Assembly: GCA_951217055.1 (NCBI GenBank)
Contig: OX578284.1
Location: 42,621,467 to 42,685,466, forward strand
DNA: 64,000 bases
Reading direction: 5' to 3'
Source of the DNA: Gerris lacustris
Taxonomy: Eukaryota > Arthropoda > Insecta > Hemiptera > Gerridae
In this document: piece by piece, positions 45,211-58,290 of the stretch
Layout of the letters: the number at the start of each line of letters is the position of its first letter
Position numbering within the stretch: the stretch's first letter is position 1
Program-made: the position numbers and the translations under genes
The notes under the pieces: generated by a model
Databases searched by the model: none
Told to the model about the DNA's origin: nothing
The model's input: only the letters and a program-made list of their open reading frames with translations

Positions 45211-46739
45211 ATTTCATTAGTTCATCCTACTTGGTGAGAACATGAGAGTAAACTTTTTTCCATGTGCCGTGTCACGTGACCACTTTTTTTGGTTTTTAAT
45301 ATTGTGTCGTATATCATTTTAAAGGCCTTGATATGTACATTAAAGCTATTTTATTTATTGATTTTTTAAAAATGTTGTACATGTACTTTTGTACCGATTT
45401 ATAATTTTGTTGTAGGTTAAAGGGTTTACATACTTTTTTGATATTAGGTTTTTTATTTATATGTATTTATTAGTTAAATGAATGCCCTTTTGTATTGTTT
45501 GTTTTTTAAAAATATAATTTTGGTACCTCAGAGTACAGGGGTACAAATGTTAAAGTTAATCTTTTATAATATGATGTATATCGTTGAAAAGCTCTTGCAT
45601 AGTAGATTAATTTTTGTTATATTCTATTTTGTGTTATTTTTAGTTTTGAGGGGGGTAAAATAAAAAAAAACTTTTTAAACAGCGGTTTCTACGATTTGGT
45701 TGCAGTTTTATATTTGTTTATTAAATTAATTATATGTGCGCTAACTTTTGGTGCTTGTTGGAGGCTTTTTTTTCTCCAACAAATGTTTAAATTTCTTCAA
45801 CATTATTAAATATTTACTGGAACAGTGCCACGCCGTTCCAACTTTTTGATTATTTTTATCGAGGTATTTTTCTTAATTCGGTCTTTTCTTTGCGAGGAAG
45901 CTATGTGCCACATTAATTGGCAGAGTATTTTTCTTTGCGGACGAATCAGGCCATTTACACCTAGTATATATTTAAATTTTAGCATTATTTATACTATTTA
46001 TTTATATTCTTTCTTTTTCATGATTTTTTTCTTTTATTTCCTTAAATAAATAAATGTTTAACCTCTAAAATGAATGATTTTTTCTATCTTTATCTATATA
46101 ATTCAGAATTTCTTCCCATCCCATCATTAACAGTTTCATAAAAACAAACTCAAAGAAATAAGTATGGAAAAATAAAAAGGGAAAATTGTGAATAAGAACA
46201 AGAAAAATTGAAATAATAATAATAAAGGAAAATGTATTATTCGAAAATACATTTCCTCCTCTCTTCTCAACTCTCTAGTCTTTTAGTTAAAGAAAGATTT
46301 GAGTTTTTTTAAGTACTTTTTCCTGAAAATAAGAGTGATCTTTGAAATAAAATAAATAATGAAGACGTTTAAATAGGGTTCTTGCTACGCTGGAGAATTC
46401 ATCAAGAGATTTGTAAGTAATTTTAAATCTGAGAATTTGGTATTTTCAAGATCTTCGAAATGAAGGTAATTAAGTGTAGAACGGTTCTGTAAAATTATTT
46501 AGATTCTTTATAAAGAGAGGAATAATGCTGTTTTTGAAATTCTTGAAATAATTGTAACCTGAGAGAATAAGAGAAATAATTGTTGCAATTCTGTATAATC
46601 TTGCTCTCCAGCTTGCGGTTAGAGAGGTTTATAATGAAGCCGATTTATAACAAGTCTTTACAGACTATTCTTTATTACAGTACAGGGAATAGAGCTGGTG
46701 AAAGAGTGTATTAAACTGAAGCCGTGTGGTTTGAAAACT
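45211..46739. other. Intronic stretch, no gene recognised
   Basis: AT-rich. GAGGAAGCTATGTGCCACAT, TAATTGG at 45894 recurs at 63189 and in inverted form at 52610, another small repeat. No coding domain. Confidence 0.4.
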
Positions 46740-47120
46740 AAGTAATAATTGTCCAGGAGATAGCGTGCAAAAAAGTGCCTGAATAACATCAAGCTAGAAT
46801 TTTGTTTATCTTTCTTTTAAGAATATGTTGTCGGCCAAGTTCGTCTGCGGGACATAGCTTGACAATAATAGGCATTTGAAAAAACCGAACCGGGGGAGAG
46901 CGGCCAGACCTCATCCATTTTGATTATGGTGGACAATGTGATTTTCATGATCCTGAGTACAAAATTAGTTAATAGACCGAAAATCAAGTTGATGTTAGTT
47001 TGTACCTTTATAGGTGACCACTTTGATTTGGAATGATATTTGAATAACTATCAAGGGACAAACTAACATCAACTTAATTTTCTAACTAATTTTGTACTCA
47101 CACTATCTCCTGGACTATAC
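46740..47120. mobile_element. Dispersed repeat with internal inverted arms
   Basis: Begins near CAGGAGATAGCGTGCAAAAA and ends CACACTATCTCCTGG, so the ends are short inverted repeats (CCAGGAGATAG). AAGTTGATGTTAGTTTGTAC (about 46986) pairs with GGGACAAACTAACATCAACT (about 47053). The GTCTGCGGGACATAGCTTG and ATGATCCTGAGTAC blocks recur inverted at 53440-53600 and 52130-52256. Confidence 0.7.
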
Positions 47121-47873
47121 GATCATATTTAAATCAGAAATGAGAAGAATACTCCAAAATCTTCCGGAGAGCAAGGGTTTTTAAGGGTGAAAATATCCCC
47201 TACTTGGTAGTAAGAGGTATACTAGCGACCATACATGAAGATCGCCTTCTTATTATGAATTTGACCATGAAACAGATTGTAGTTTCCCAAGCTTTTCTCA
47301 TATTGCCTCATTTCTATAAACACAAAGATAGTTATGTCTGCGATCCGAAAAGAAATTATGTCTAACTATATACTTTACACTTATCTCAGTAAATCCTTTC
47401 TTGGTCAGAGAAACGACTTCGACAGAACTATAAGTACTACTATAAATATAGGTATATACTTAAGTTATTATGTAAAACAACCAGTAGTGCTCACATTTTG
47501 GGCGCATGCGCCCGCCTCTAAAAAGTGGAGAAGAGGCGAGTGACAGAGAAGCGTTTCTTGAGATGGATCGAGGGTATAATTATTATTTGAGTCAGATAAG
47601 CTTACAATAAACCCCTGTTCTTTTAGGTTTACGAAGCAAGCTGGTTTGGCCAAGTAACCAGGATGCGAAATTCCAGTATATCTAGAGGCAAAGAGTAAAT
47701 TCCATGAAACCGGTGCGTGGACTTCTTAAAGTCAGCATTTCAAACTAGAAATAATATGAACCAAAACAATGGAAGAAGAACGCTTAGCGCCAGACTGGCA
47801 GCTCTTGGATACGCCTTTGCTCATCCACCACACCGAGAGTTAGTAGAGAACGAAATAAGTAAGCAACTAGTTC
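47121..47873. other. Intronic stretch, no gene recognised
   Basis: 47490-47860 is less AT-rich. The + strand frame at 47717-47956 (NNMNQNNGRRTLSARLAALG, YAFAHPPHRELVENEI) could be an old transposon remnant, but I recognise no domain. Confidence 0.35.
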
Positions 47874-47877
47874 TTAA

Positions 47878-48232
47878 GGCTCTACCGCCCTTTGAGGTTA
47901 GGAAAAACAGTAAAATTAAAATTATACTGGTTCTAAGCAAGATATCAAAAATCTAATCACAGGCTTCATTCCTAATTTTAATTCTGCACAATTTGAGCCC
48001 TATTTCAACTTCCTATGATAAAAAGTACAGGCCCCATTTTAATACAACGTGTTTTATCGTTGTATTAAAATGGCGCCTGTACAATTTATCATAGGAAGTT
48101 AAAATAGGGCTCAAATTGTGCAGAATTAAAATTAGTAGGAATGAAGCCTGTGATTATATTTTTGATATCTTGGTTAGAACCAGTATAATTTTAATTTTAC
48201 TGTTTTTCCTAACCTCAAAGGGCGGTAGAGCC
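47878..48232. mobile_element. 355-bp foldback MITE with TTAA duplication
   Basis: Two arms of about 173 bp (47878-48050 and 48062-48232) are near-perfect reverse complements around a loop of about 10 bp (TGTTTTATCG). Termini are GGCTCTACCGCCCTTTGAGG / CCTCAAAGGGCGGTAGAGCC. TTAA flanks both sides (47874-47877 and 48233-48236). TTAA plus TIRs suggests mobilisation by a piggyBac-, Kolobok- or Sola3-like transposase; these cannot be told apart here. The termini do not resemble the piggyBac-type element at 21293. Confidence 0.92.
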
Positions 48233-48239
48233 TTAAAGC

Positions 48240-49979
48240 TGCCGATTGCAATGCTCAAAAAATATTGACAGAAGAATTCTGAGGAAGATAACTGTCTCCA
48301 TAATATTTGAAAATTATTGGGAATAACATAGTACTATAGTATTCTTATCTTATAGATATTGATATCCAATGTGTCTTGCTTCAGTTAGAAATGGTGTGAA
48401 TTGCGAATGATCAGCAGCTTGTGAATAATTGAATGTGGAATGCTGGTTAGAGGTGATTAAAGGTGCTAAACATATAAATGGACGGAGTCCTAGAAAACTG
48501 AGGCGTTGACATTGAAAAGGAGATAATTAGGGATATTTAGCCAACATGGGCAACACCAAGTAGCTGATCTTGTTGGATGGAGGAGAATTGCTTAAAAGGA
48601 GTCAAATTTTCCAATACCTAACTAAGGGCTACAATAATAAATTAAATAATTGTTGCGCCAGATAAAAGTAAAAAAAAAAAAAAAAAATCCAACAATAATT
48701 GAAATAATCTTTAACCTATAAAAGGACAAATCTCTGTAACAGGCCAAAACCGAATCTAAACCGTGCCATTGATTTGCCCTCGTGTAGGGGACGGCGAGAG
48801 AAGAAAAATGAGCCCAAGATCGAGGGGGTTGTTAAGGTTTTTGCCTTGATCGTGTGTAAGTAGTCCGACTGGCATTTGCTGTTACTGTCCATAAGTCGGG
48901 ACAAAACTTTAGAGAAAGTTGGATTTGACCCAAGATTTGCTTTTTTTTCAGCGGGCAGTTGTTATACGTTGCATTTAGTCGGGTGAAACGTCAATCCAAC
49001 TTAAAAGTTTTATTAAGTACTGACAATCAACGCCATACCTGAAATATTGGCGTGAGGTGTTAACTACTTTTGTTGCACGTATAATCCTATTGAAATTGAT
49101 GACATATTTGGTGGTGATCCTCTTGAAGGGTATAATATGCTGGTTTTTAATTTAAAGATGTAGATTATGATGAAATTATCGATGAAAATGATTTTATTTA
49201 AGGAAAAAAATGAATTCATTTTGTTTTTGCTTATATTTATTAAATAAACTTTAATTTTAAACCTTTGGCTTTATACACTGGATAACCAAACCCTAATTAT
49301 CATACCTTTAACAATATACCTAAAAATGGAATTGTTTCTTCATTTTTCCAGCGCATATTTAAAATAAGAAAATCGCTCTTCCTTTTGAGCTCTCGGTCCC
49401 CGGTTCTAATTTAAAATTTCCAAAAACAATTTTCTAATTTAATCGACTAAAATAATATTTTCCATACTTCATTGATATTGGGATTTACAAAAACAAAAAC
49501 AAAAATGACTACAAAAGGCAACATATCCGGTAAACTAACTCTGTTTATATTTTTTAAAAAGTAGATTTTCGCGACTCATTATATTTATATAAATCTAAAA
49601 GTTGAGTTCTAAAGTTGATAAATCTATGAGTTGGAATGAAAAGGGTCGTAAACTAAATTGTAGGGAAGGATTATAAAGGTCGAGCAGATTAAATCTGCTT
49701 TTCATACTAATATAGGGATTAATTTCTTCTAAATACTAAAATAAATCCTTATTTTAATTATGCTTGTTAACATGACTCCATATAGTGATTTTAACAAGCA
49801 TAATTAATATTTTAGGTATAGAAAGCTTGAAAACCGAAATTATTCAAATAATTTTAATCTGAATAGGATACAAAATAACATGATCAAGATGAATCAATTA
49901 TTTTAAGATATTATTATTTTTTTTGTATTTTTAAAAACACATTGTTTTAATAATAACTGCAATTGGTACATCTAGTTGG
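48240..49979. other. Intronic stretch, no gene recognised
   Basis: Mostly AT-rich. A poly-A run at 48672-48686 and a more GC-rich block at 48740-48960 may be retroelement debris. ATTATGCTTGTTAACATGAC (49757) and GTTAACAAGCATAATT-like sequence (49789) form a small inverted repeat. Confidence 0.4.
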
Positions 49980-50214
49980 GTACTTTTTTAAATTGTTACT
50001 CCCCTATATTTTTTATAATATAAATGGCTTTCTCTAAATAAATATTAAGACAAAGGAATGGTTATTTCAATATACTTTGGGACAAAGGAATATCACACTT
50101 CCGTGTTTATAAGGGGAGTAACAGTCTAAAGAAGAACATTCCGTACATCTTCTTTTGATTGTTACCCCTCTTTGTTTATTTTATAAGGAGAGTAACAATC
50201 TAAAGAAGTGCCCC
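49980..50214. mobile_element. Double-hairpin MITE, copy 2
   Basis: Ends GTACTTTTTTAAATTGTTAC, TCCCC and GGAGAGTAACAATCTAAAGA, AGTGCC. The internal GGGGAGTAACAGTCTAAAGA then TCTTTTGATTGTTACCCCTC gives a second inverted pair. CTAGTTGG occurs on both sides (49972-49979 and 50215-50222), an 8-bp duplication. Confidence 0.85.
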
Positions 50215-50885
50215 CTAGTTGGATTCTCGGAGGGAGAGACAATGTTTACTCAATTAATTAATTAAATAATAATTAAATTAATTGGAATAATCAAAAGTAA
50301 AGTGGCTGATCTATCCTCTCTGTTATAAATTAATTATGATTTATATTTCTTTGTTTATTTATTCGTTTAGATTATACAATTAATACTTAACAATTATATA
50401 ATCTAAGTCCCCTTAACAGATCTCGCAAACAAGACGGGGCACTCATCGATAATGCAAGAAGAAGAGAGACAGAGAAAAAAAAGAAAAAAGAGAGATATCA
50501 AGTTAAAAATAATTAGGTAAATACAATATTGACTAAGTTATAAAATTCAAGTATCACAGATTAGAACATTTCAAGAACAAAAAAAGCAAAAAATACTTAA
50601 ATACAATAATAATTATTATTACTTATTTATAAACATAAATATTTAATAGATAACAATAAAAAAGACAAGAGTATACAAAAATTAAATAGATAATAGATAC
50701 TTAAACTAATTATTAACTGTGAAACCCAGGGGAATAATAGAGTGGATGCTGGAAAGGGGGAGAACATTGATCAAATACATAATGAACGTCTATAGGGAAT
50801 TATGTATTAATTTTAATTAATGAATCTATCATTTGAGAACTATATATGAAAAATTAATTTATATACAAAAACAATACTGACAATT

Positions 50886-50969
<84 letters not shown>

Positions 50970-51719
50970 TTTCTTGATTGGTCATTTATACCTTCATATT
51001 TATCTACATTAGCATATTAATAAAATAATACAAACAAATTTACAATTAAATAAATATTTTAGAAGCATTGAAAATATTTTTTTAATGCATATTTAACTTT
51101 AAATTGAGATTATTTATGAAATTTAAAATATTTTCCTTTTCTATTTCCTTGTTTCTCATTTTTTAATTCCTTTTATTTTTATAGTATTAAATTAATTAAT
51201 ATTATTTTTTTGTTTTCAAATCTTGACTTGTTTTTTTTTTTCCTCCCACTGAAAGAAAATATATCCTATAGAGCCCTGCAAGTAAAAATAAAAACTCGAA
51301 GTATAAAATGAAAGAGAGTAATAAACGTAGGACTTAAAAGTGGAGAAAAATCAAGTAGCGCAGTAAATTAAATGTAATTATAACAAAAAAAGGAAAACCT
51401 AAAAATATACTTCTAAATTAAGACCTTTTGTAAGATACTTCTCGCTTTTTTGTAGTTCTGAAATTAGACTTACTCTCTCGCATATTCACATAAACGTAAT
51501 TATACTGTTATGCTTTTTTTAATTGTATACACGCAACACTTCTTCAACTTAAAATCTGTACATTTTCAGAAAATCTAATATTATTTCCAATTTTAGAATG
51601 TGACGCCTAGTGAATATAGTGATTGATTAATACATATATTCTTCATTAGATACACAATATGTTTCAATAGAATTTGTTTGCATTTTCTGTTGCACAATAT
51701 CATAGTAAATATAATTCAA
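50215..51719. other. Intronic stretch, no gene recognised
   Basis: AT-rich with a (TA)n run at 50888-50967 and no coding domain. TAAATTAATTATGATTTATA with nearby TATACAATTAATACTTAAC shows only low-complexity AT structure. Confidence 0.4.
50888..50967. repeat. (AT)n microsatellite
   Basis: Pure dinucleotide run of about 80 bp. Confidence 0.95.
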
Positions 51720-51985
51720 AGAGCGAAATGAGCTAGAGAAAAAACATATGTATATTTCTCGAAATTGGTTCCAATGATTTTTATTTAAATATTATAAAAT
51801 ATAGTCCATTTAAATTCGATTATAACCGTATATGTGAAATGAGTTCGATTTTCCCACCGGGATTGAGTTATTTTTATAGTGAATTTTTATTAAATGTTCA
51901 ACAATAATTAAATGTAATTTCACAAACTCGAAACAAATAATTGATGGAAAACACTGGATCAATTAATTATGTAAGTTTCTGTGTA
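51720..51985. repeat. GTATTGTGATAGC family, partial copy
   Basis: Shares CTCGAAATTGGTTCCAATGA, TTTTTATTTAAA, AGTCCATTTAAATTCGATTA, TTTTCCCACCGGGATTGAGT and CACAAACTCGAAACAAATAA, TTGATGGAAAACACTGGA with 25250-26800 and 53183-53440. Confidence 0.65.
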
Positions 51986-52009
51986 TGAGAAAATTTAGTA
52001 CGCGTTGTT

Positions 52010-53600
52010 TCGGCCAAAAAAGTTTTGTTTTTTTTAACTTCACTTGTCTCCAAATCTTGTTATCTAAATCCCAATAAAAACTACTGGGCTATGTGAATGT
52101 TAAATAAAAATATAAAATATTTGAATAACTAACCTATCAAGTGACAAATTAGCACAAACTTATTTTTTTTTTATTCAGGATCATGAAAATCACATTGCCC
52201 ACCAAAATGAATGGGACCTGACCACTCTCTACCGGTATATTTTTTATTTTGTTATATAAACAGAAAGTATTGTGATAGCACGAAAGTTTAATCTTGAGAT
52301 TTTGATGGACTTACACGTTTTGAGGTCCTCTGAGTCCAATAAAGTGGATTTTAAAAAAATTCTGTCAGTCGTCTGTCTTTTGCAGACGCCTGGAGCCTAA
52401 ACTCTGGGCTGATTTTGACGAAATTTGGCATACATGATCAGAAAGATCATACCCCGAAGTGAAATTAAAATAAGAAATTAATATCCTGAAGACCTGAACA
52501 AGAATAAGCATAATATAGTAATAAGGGGAATATACTGCGAATTCGAGAAATTAATGTTAGCTCTAAACTTGGAAGCGCTACACCTCAAACACTCTGAAAA
52601 ATAGACTGCCAATTGGTGTGACACATAGCTTCCTCACATCCTATCACGTACTGTATTGATTTTATACTTTTAAAAGCCATTGTTGCCTAATTTGTTTAAT
52701 TGTTTCACCCGTTTATTTAATCTGTCAAAATTGTTTTGAAATATCAGTTAAGCAAATGTTAAAGATTGCAGACGGTTCAAAGTAATCTGGGGCTATCTGC
52801 GGGTTACTTTCGATAAACTATAAAAGTTTCATATAAATCAGATAAGTACTTTTGAAGCTATAGGTGTGAATTAATGTATGTTTGTACGCATGTGGAAGAG
52901 AAAAAAATGAGCGCAAAAGGTTGAAACTTATAAGGGATCAATAATGGGCTAGTCATGACCTACCACCCAAATTTCATTAAAATTGGACGTATAGTTTTTA
53001 AGATATATTGGTTCGCAAAAATTGAACGACAGACCGACAGTCAGACACGAAACCAAAAATGATCCCTGATGTCTGAAACCGATTCCTGTCTTGGAATTTT
53101 TGAAATTGGAGACCTAAAATTTTTTCGTTCTTCAGAGCGATCAAATAGCTTCCGTTACCTTCGGTAAGCTCAGAAGTAAAAATTGTTTCTAGAAAACGGT
53201 TCCGATGATTTTTATTAAAAAATTCAAAAATGTTATTCATTTAAAACGAATCTTACATTACTAGCCGTTTTCCCGGGAAAAATCTAGTTCTTGAGAAAAT
53301 AGCTTTAAACGCAGACGAAGAGAGGCCGGGTTTGATTCCCCGCCGAGGAGATGTTATTTTTATGATAAATTTTCATGAAATGCTCAATAATAATTAAATA
53401 TATCTACGAAAACTAGTAATTGGAAAACTACTGAGTTGTCTCTGACCGATTTTTTCAATTGCTAATGGCCAAGCTATGTCCCGCAGACGAACTTAGCCAA
53501 CCACATATTCTTAAAGGGCACCAAAAGATAACTTATATACAAAATTCAAGCTTTATGTTGTCAGATACTTTTTTGTACGCTATCTCCTGAACTGTAAGAA
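52010..53600 (-). mobile_element. Three-level nested repeats
   Basis: Outer: a minus copy of the 46740-47120 family, split into 53600-53440 and 52256-52130. Middle: a copy of the GTATTGTGATAGC family, starting CAGAAAGTATTGTGATAGCA at 52261 and resuming at about 53183-53440. Inner: a minus copy of the GCTTCCGAGC family (about 52640-53178) with a GCCAATTGGTGTGACACATA flank. The continuity of the outer two across the gaps is seen by comparison with 46740-47120 and 25250-26800. The frame at 52998-53240 is a shadow of the inner repeat. Confidence 0.7.
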
Positions 53601-54489
53601 GATTATTATTACTTTTTTTATTTCTCGGTAAGATATTATTTCTAATATTTGTCCCACGTTCTTATTCATATTTATACGCGTTTAATCATTTAAAATTTTG
53701 TAAGTACGTATAATTAGTTTCGTTTTTATCATTTTTGTACATTGTACATTATGTATTACATTTGTTTGTATTTATACTTAAGTTAATTGCTTTACATTGA
53801 TTTAAATACCACCTTTATTTGTGGTCCTGCAGGACGGATGTGAACCCGTATATTTAGTTTATTGAGCTTTATAATTTATTTTAAATGAACTAATTTAACT
53901 CGAAATGTAAACTTTTTGTTTATTTCTTTAGGCTGTACCGTGTTCGACTATTATTATCCATTCCTATTATGATCACATAATTTAATATATTCATTAGAAA
54001 TCTCTCATCTTGCTAAGAACGAATGACCAGTTTTTTGTTGTATTTAGTGTTTAAATTTGATTTTTTTTTAACTCATTTCATCTTATAATAATTAATATTA
54101 CGAACGGATCTTTCAGTTAATATTGCAGTAAATTAAATTTTAGAAGATCTCTTAAATAACAAAAAAGGTGCTAGGTTGCTTTCTAACTTGTATTTCTAAC
54201 ATGGTTTTTAAGTTGGAGATACGTGACCACTGCACTGTCCTTTAGTTGAGCCACTACGACTGGAATTAATAATACAAGGGAAGAGACCGAACAGCGAGAC
54301 TTCATTCATAATTTGAAGCCTTGCTTCTTAAACAAGACAAAAAGGGTCACAAAAACAAGACGATTCTTGTCTCAATACTCCTTGGCATTGGGTCACGTTC
54401 CAAGCGTGCTGAAATGCCTTAAAACAAGCCTACAAAAACCTGTTTTTTTTTTTGTTTTTTTTTTTCTTTTTCGTTCCTCGTTCTTGATT
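53601..54489. other. Intronic stretch, no gene recognised
   Basis: AT-rich, no repeats noted apart from T runs near 54445-54468; no coding domain. Confidence 0.4.
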
Positions 54490-55095
54490 TGAGTTTTGTG
54501 AAATGATCATTTTATTTGATTAAGGAAAGAGTTGAATCCTAATCGTAAGTAGTAAAATGCAACATTTATTTAAATGATTCACGTTGAATTTAGACTTTTT
54601 TAAATTAGTTTTGTAAAACGATCATTCTATTTGATTAAATAGTGAGTTGTCTTTAATCTTAAGTTGGAAAATGCAACATTTATTTAAATTATTCCCGTTG
54701 ACTTTAGACCTTTTTTAATTAGTTTTATAAAACAATCATTCTATTTGATTAAATAAAGAGTTGTGTCTTAATCTTAAGTAGGAAAATACAACATTTATTT
54801 AAATTATTCCCGTTGACTCTAGACCTTTTTAATTAGTTTTATAAAAGGATCATTCTATTTGATTAAATAAAGAGTTGTCATAATCTTAAGTAGTAAACAT
54901 TAATTGCAACATTAATTTAAATGATTCATTTAAATTCAGAAATTCTTTTTATTGGTTTGTAAAAGGAGCATTCTATTTGATTAGGAAAAAGTTGAGTCTT
55001 AATCTTAAGTAGTAAAATGCAACCTTTATTTAAATTATTCACATTCTATTCAGACATTATTTCTTATAAGGTTATAAAAGACAATCAGCGTTTAT
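54490..55095. repeat. About 115-bp tandem repeat, 5 copies
   Basis: GATCATTCTATTTGATTAAA, AGAGTTG...TTAATCTTAAGTAG.AAAATGCAAC and ATTTATTTAAAT recur from about 54507, 54620, 54733, 54848 and 54966. Units diverge by small indels. Confidence 0.9.
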
Positions 55096-55194
55096 TTTTT
55101 AATTGATTTCATTTTGATTTAATGGTGAACATTTTTTAGTTGTATGTTCCTCTGACTGATTAACAGTATTTCTGCTGGACTATATTGTTGGCTA

Positions 55195-55600
55195 TACTAA
55201 TTAATATGTTCTTCACACATCCTCTAACTTTAACATTTTCTTCGACTATGGATTGGCATCAACAAGATGTTCCTGCCACTATCGGTATCCATAAAATGTT
55301 CCTCTAAATACCATTATCCTTAAAATGTTCATCTAACGTTTAGTAATCTCACTATTTTCTACTGAACCTCAGTTTCCTCAACATGTTCCTCTCACATCCT
55401 GCATGTATGACTAATTTGTTCCTGCCGCTATCAGTATCCATAAAATGTTATTTACCTCTTCATCCGTATCTTGGTATCCTCAGTATGTTCCTTCCATTCA
55501 ATATCGTCAATATGTTCTTTCCATTCAAAATGGTTAATACATATATGTTCCTCTCTACTGTCGATATCCATTATATGTTCCTATAAAAAAGTACAAATAT
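55195..55600. repeat. Degenerate ATGTTCCT tandem repeat
   Basis: The phrase TATCCATAAAATGTTCCT and its variants (AATATGTTCTTTCCATTC, ACATGTTCCTCTCACATC) recur at 15-60 bp intervals. Two overlapping + frames here are repeat artefacts. Confidence 0.7.
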
Positions 55601-57589
55601 CTCTTGGTGTGGTAACAAACAACTATTCTATCGGAGAATATAAAGAACTCTAACACATAATAATAGTAAATTCAAGAAAAATGAAAGATTCGCATTCAAA
55701 TTATCTTTTGCCTAACTGTATTTATATTTTTTTAATTAAAGTGCTTCCATAAAATTAATTTAAATTATAAAATATATATTATTCATAATGGTCATATAAT
55801 ATTATTAAAATTGTTTTGAGTTTTCAATTAACAAGGCAATTAAGTTATAAAAAGAATTATTTTTTGGGGCCAAGAGTTATAAAAACTGAAATAGAGTTAA
55901 TTTAATTATAATTACAAAATGTAAGAATTAAAAAAAAAACTTTTTTGCCACCGTGTTCACTAGAATGGCTTGTTCAACCGTGAAATTAAAATTGCTTTAA
56001 TACACTCAGCATGGGTAAGGGAATGAACTGGAGCAATATATAGAGGTAGGATGAAAGGACTAAGAGTAATGGTTATACTATGACGCTGGTTAGGGCTAGC
56101 TGGGAAAAAAGGGTCCGGCATATCTAGATTTAAAATGAAAACTTTATTAAAGGGTAACTTACATCTCATAAACCAATTCTTTAATTTTAATAGTTGCTAA
56201 ACCTAAAGAAGTAGAGGAGGTTCCTCTACTTGGTCAGTTATGTACTTAAGATACTTGCCCCTAGTACAATTCCTACTACTTGTCAGAGTTAAACTTGGCA
56301 GCATTATGTTAGCAATCATCATATTATTATGATCTGAGTTATCAGCTATAACACTGGTGATTAGGAGACCTCCCATACACTACTGATTGGAAAGATTAGT
56401 TGTAGTTAAAAAACCATTAACTAACTGAATTTAAGAACTGTTGGAGAGTTTGAATTTATCTTCATACTCATACTAAAGAAACTACCAATCAAGTTAGTAA
56501 ATACCTCTTATAGTAGTAAGTTAGTAATTGACGACTAGAGGATTGAATGTCAGTTATCAAGAAGTGAATCTTGGAAGAAGCGGAGAGGGTGTAGATTGAC
56601 ATGGAGGGATGTTGACAGTTCAAGATGGTACTGTCAAAATTAAACATAAGAAAAAACAGAAGCCTGATGGGTATGATTAGGTCCGTAGACCCAAACTGAG
56701 AAACCTGGTTGGAGTCATAACTAACTAACTAGTCTTAACAGCTCAGAAGAAATCTGGAATTATTCTGAATTGAAGACACTTGCCCAGTGTGCTGTGAAAG
56801 AGGTGACAGCTTACCTCTTCATGGGAGTATGTACAGTACAGGATATGGTAGGCTAGGCTTCCCGACCTTAGGAGCAAAAAAAAATTACGGAAGAGGAGCT
56901 TGCAAATTTAAAATGGTAACATGGTGAAATTTAAACATCTTTATAATCCAAACAAAGAAATTTGGGGATACTACGGTATGGGTTAATGGACATGTAATTA
57001 TCGGGATGGCAAAACCTTGCGAGTTGCGAGTACCTTTGATATTAACTCCACGATATTATTTTTTATTTAAGAGTTATTAGGTCAGTGAGTCAGTTTTCGA
57101 CAGTGATAAATGTAAAATGTAAAATCTGTTTGAAAAATTTTCCATGTTAAACTCTAAAGTATAGTAATAAGGATAGAAAAGGAAGAAATTTGACTGGTAA
57201 AAGAAGAACAAGAGTGAGAAGAATTATAGGAGGACATCACAATACACGGAACAGGAGAAAATTCTACTATTTCGCTTTCGGGCGCACCAAGAAGTTTCTT
57301 GGTATATATTATAGCAGAACAAGATCAGATACGATCAATTATGTAGTGCTTGACTATTTAATTGGTTACGAATTATGTAGTAAGTGGTTTAGATGTGAAC
57401 AACTGGAAAGCTGAATTCATATACCTTGTTTTAAGGTTAAAGCTCCATTTGATATAAATTAAACGCTTCTTGACCTGTCCTTTTGGCTGAGAAATATCAA
57501 AATAAGGCCTATTTTTAGTCAGGAAAGCCCCGCCGGATGTACAATTTAGCAATATTTGAATAACAAGAAACAAGACCACATAGGGATAC
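55601..57589. other. Intronic stretch; possible LINE 5' debris
   Basis: 55601-55960 is AT-rich. 56000-57420 is less AT-rich and contains short frames, such as MTGKRRTRVRRIIGGHHNTR at 57190, that may be decayed ORF1 of the LINE whose endonuclease lies just downstream. I recognise no domain here, so this is positional inference only. Confidence 0.35.
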
Positions 57590-58290
57590 TATTAATGGAC
57601 TTAGCATGAATGCACGAAGTTTCAGAAATAAATGCAACGAAATTGAAATGTTGATAAGAAAACACAAGTTAGATGTGATTCTTATGACAGAACACGGGTC
57701 TTCTTATGACACAAGGAGAAAAATTATTATTTGACCCACAACAAGACTTTATTACAGCCTCTGCTTTCTATAGAACAAAATCGAAGCATGGAGGAACTTC
57801 AATACTTATTAGAAATAACATCAAGTATCGTTAAAAAGTATTACGAAAAATTCCATCAAAAAGCATGGTGAACCATCTACTATTCACCTATCTGACAAGA
57901 ATATTAGTTTATCGAACACACCAGACAGTGATATGAAAATATTCATTGAACAAATAGAACTTGCTATAATAGAGCAGCTGATTTTAAGGTGAACTGGTAA
58001 AATAAAAAGGATAAAGAAATTTTGGATCTAAACATTTTAATCAAGAGTTTTTGCTTTGAGACATACGGTGAAATAACCTTCAAGAGAAAATAGATGTTTA
58101 GATAACTTATTAGAGAAAAATAATTCAGTAATAAGAAGTAAGGTCATTTAAGATACATCTGACCATCCGTTGATACTCATTAGCTTACTTTATGAAAACA
58201 GTAAAATAAAGGTAATCAAGAAAGTCTGTCGACCAGTAACAAGAAAAGGTCGTCATATCTTATTATTTATTTCAAGTGAACTAGAGTTCT
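57590..58290 (+). pseudogene. Non-LTR retrotransposon endonuclease (APE-type) remnant
   Basis: The + strand reads SMNARSFRNKCNEIEMLIRK, HKLDVILMTEHG, then after a frame change FITASAFYRTKSKHGGTSIL, IRNNIKYR. These are the N-terminal motifs of the apurinic-like endonuclease of LINEs (N-A-R-S..NK, D-ILM-TE, GG-ILI). Further on, ILDLNILIKSFCFETYGEIT, CLDNLLEK and DTSDHPLILISLL match the later domain, with SDH near the expected catalytic His. Many stops and shifts; RT is not recognisable afterwards. Confidence 0.75.
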
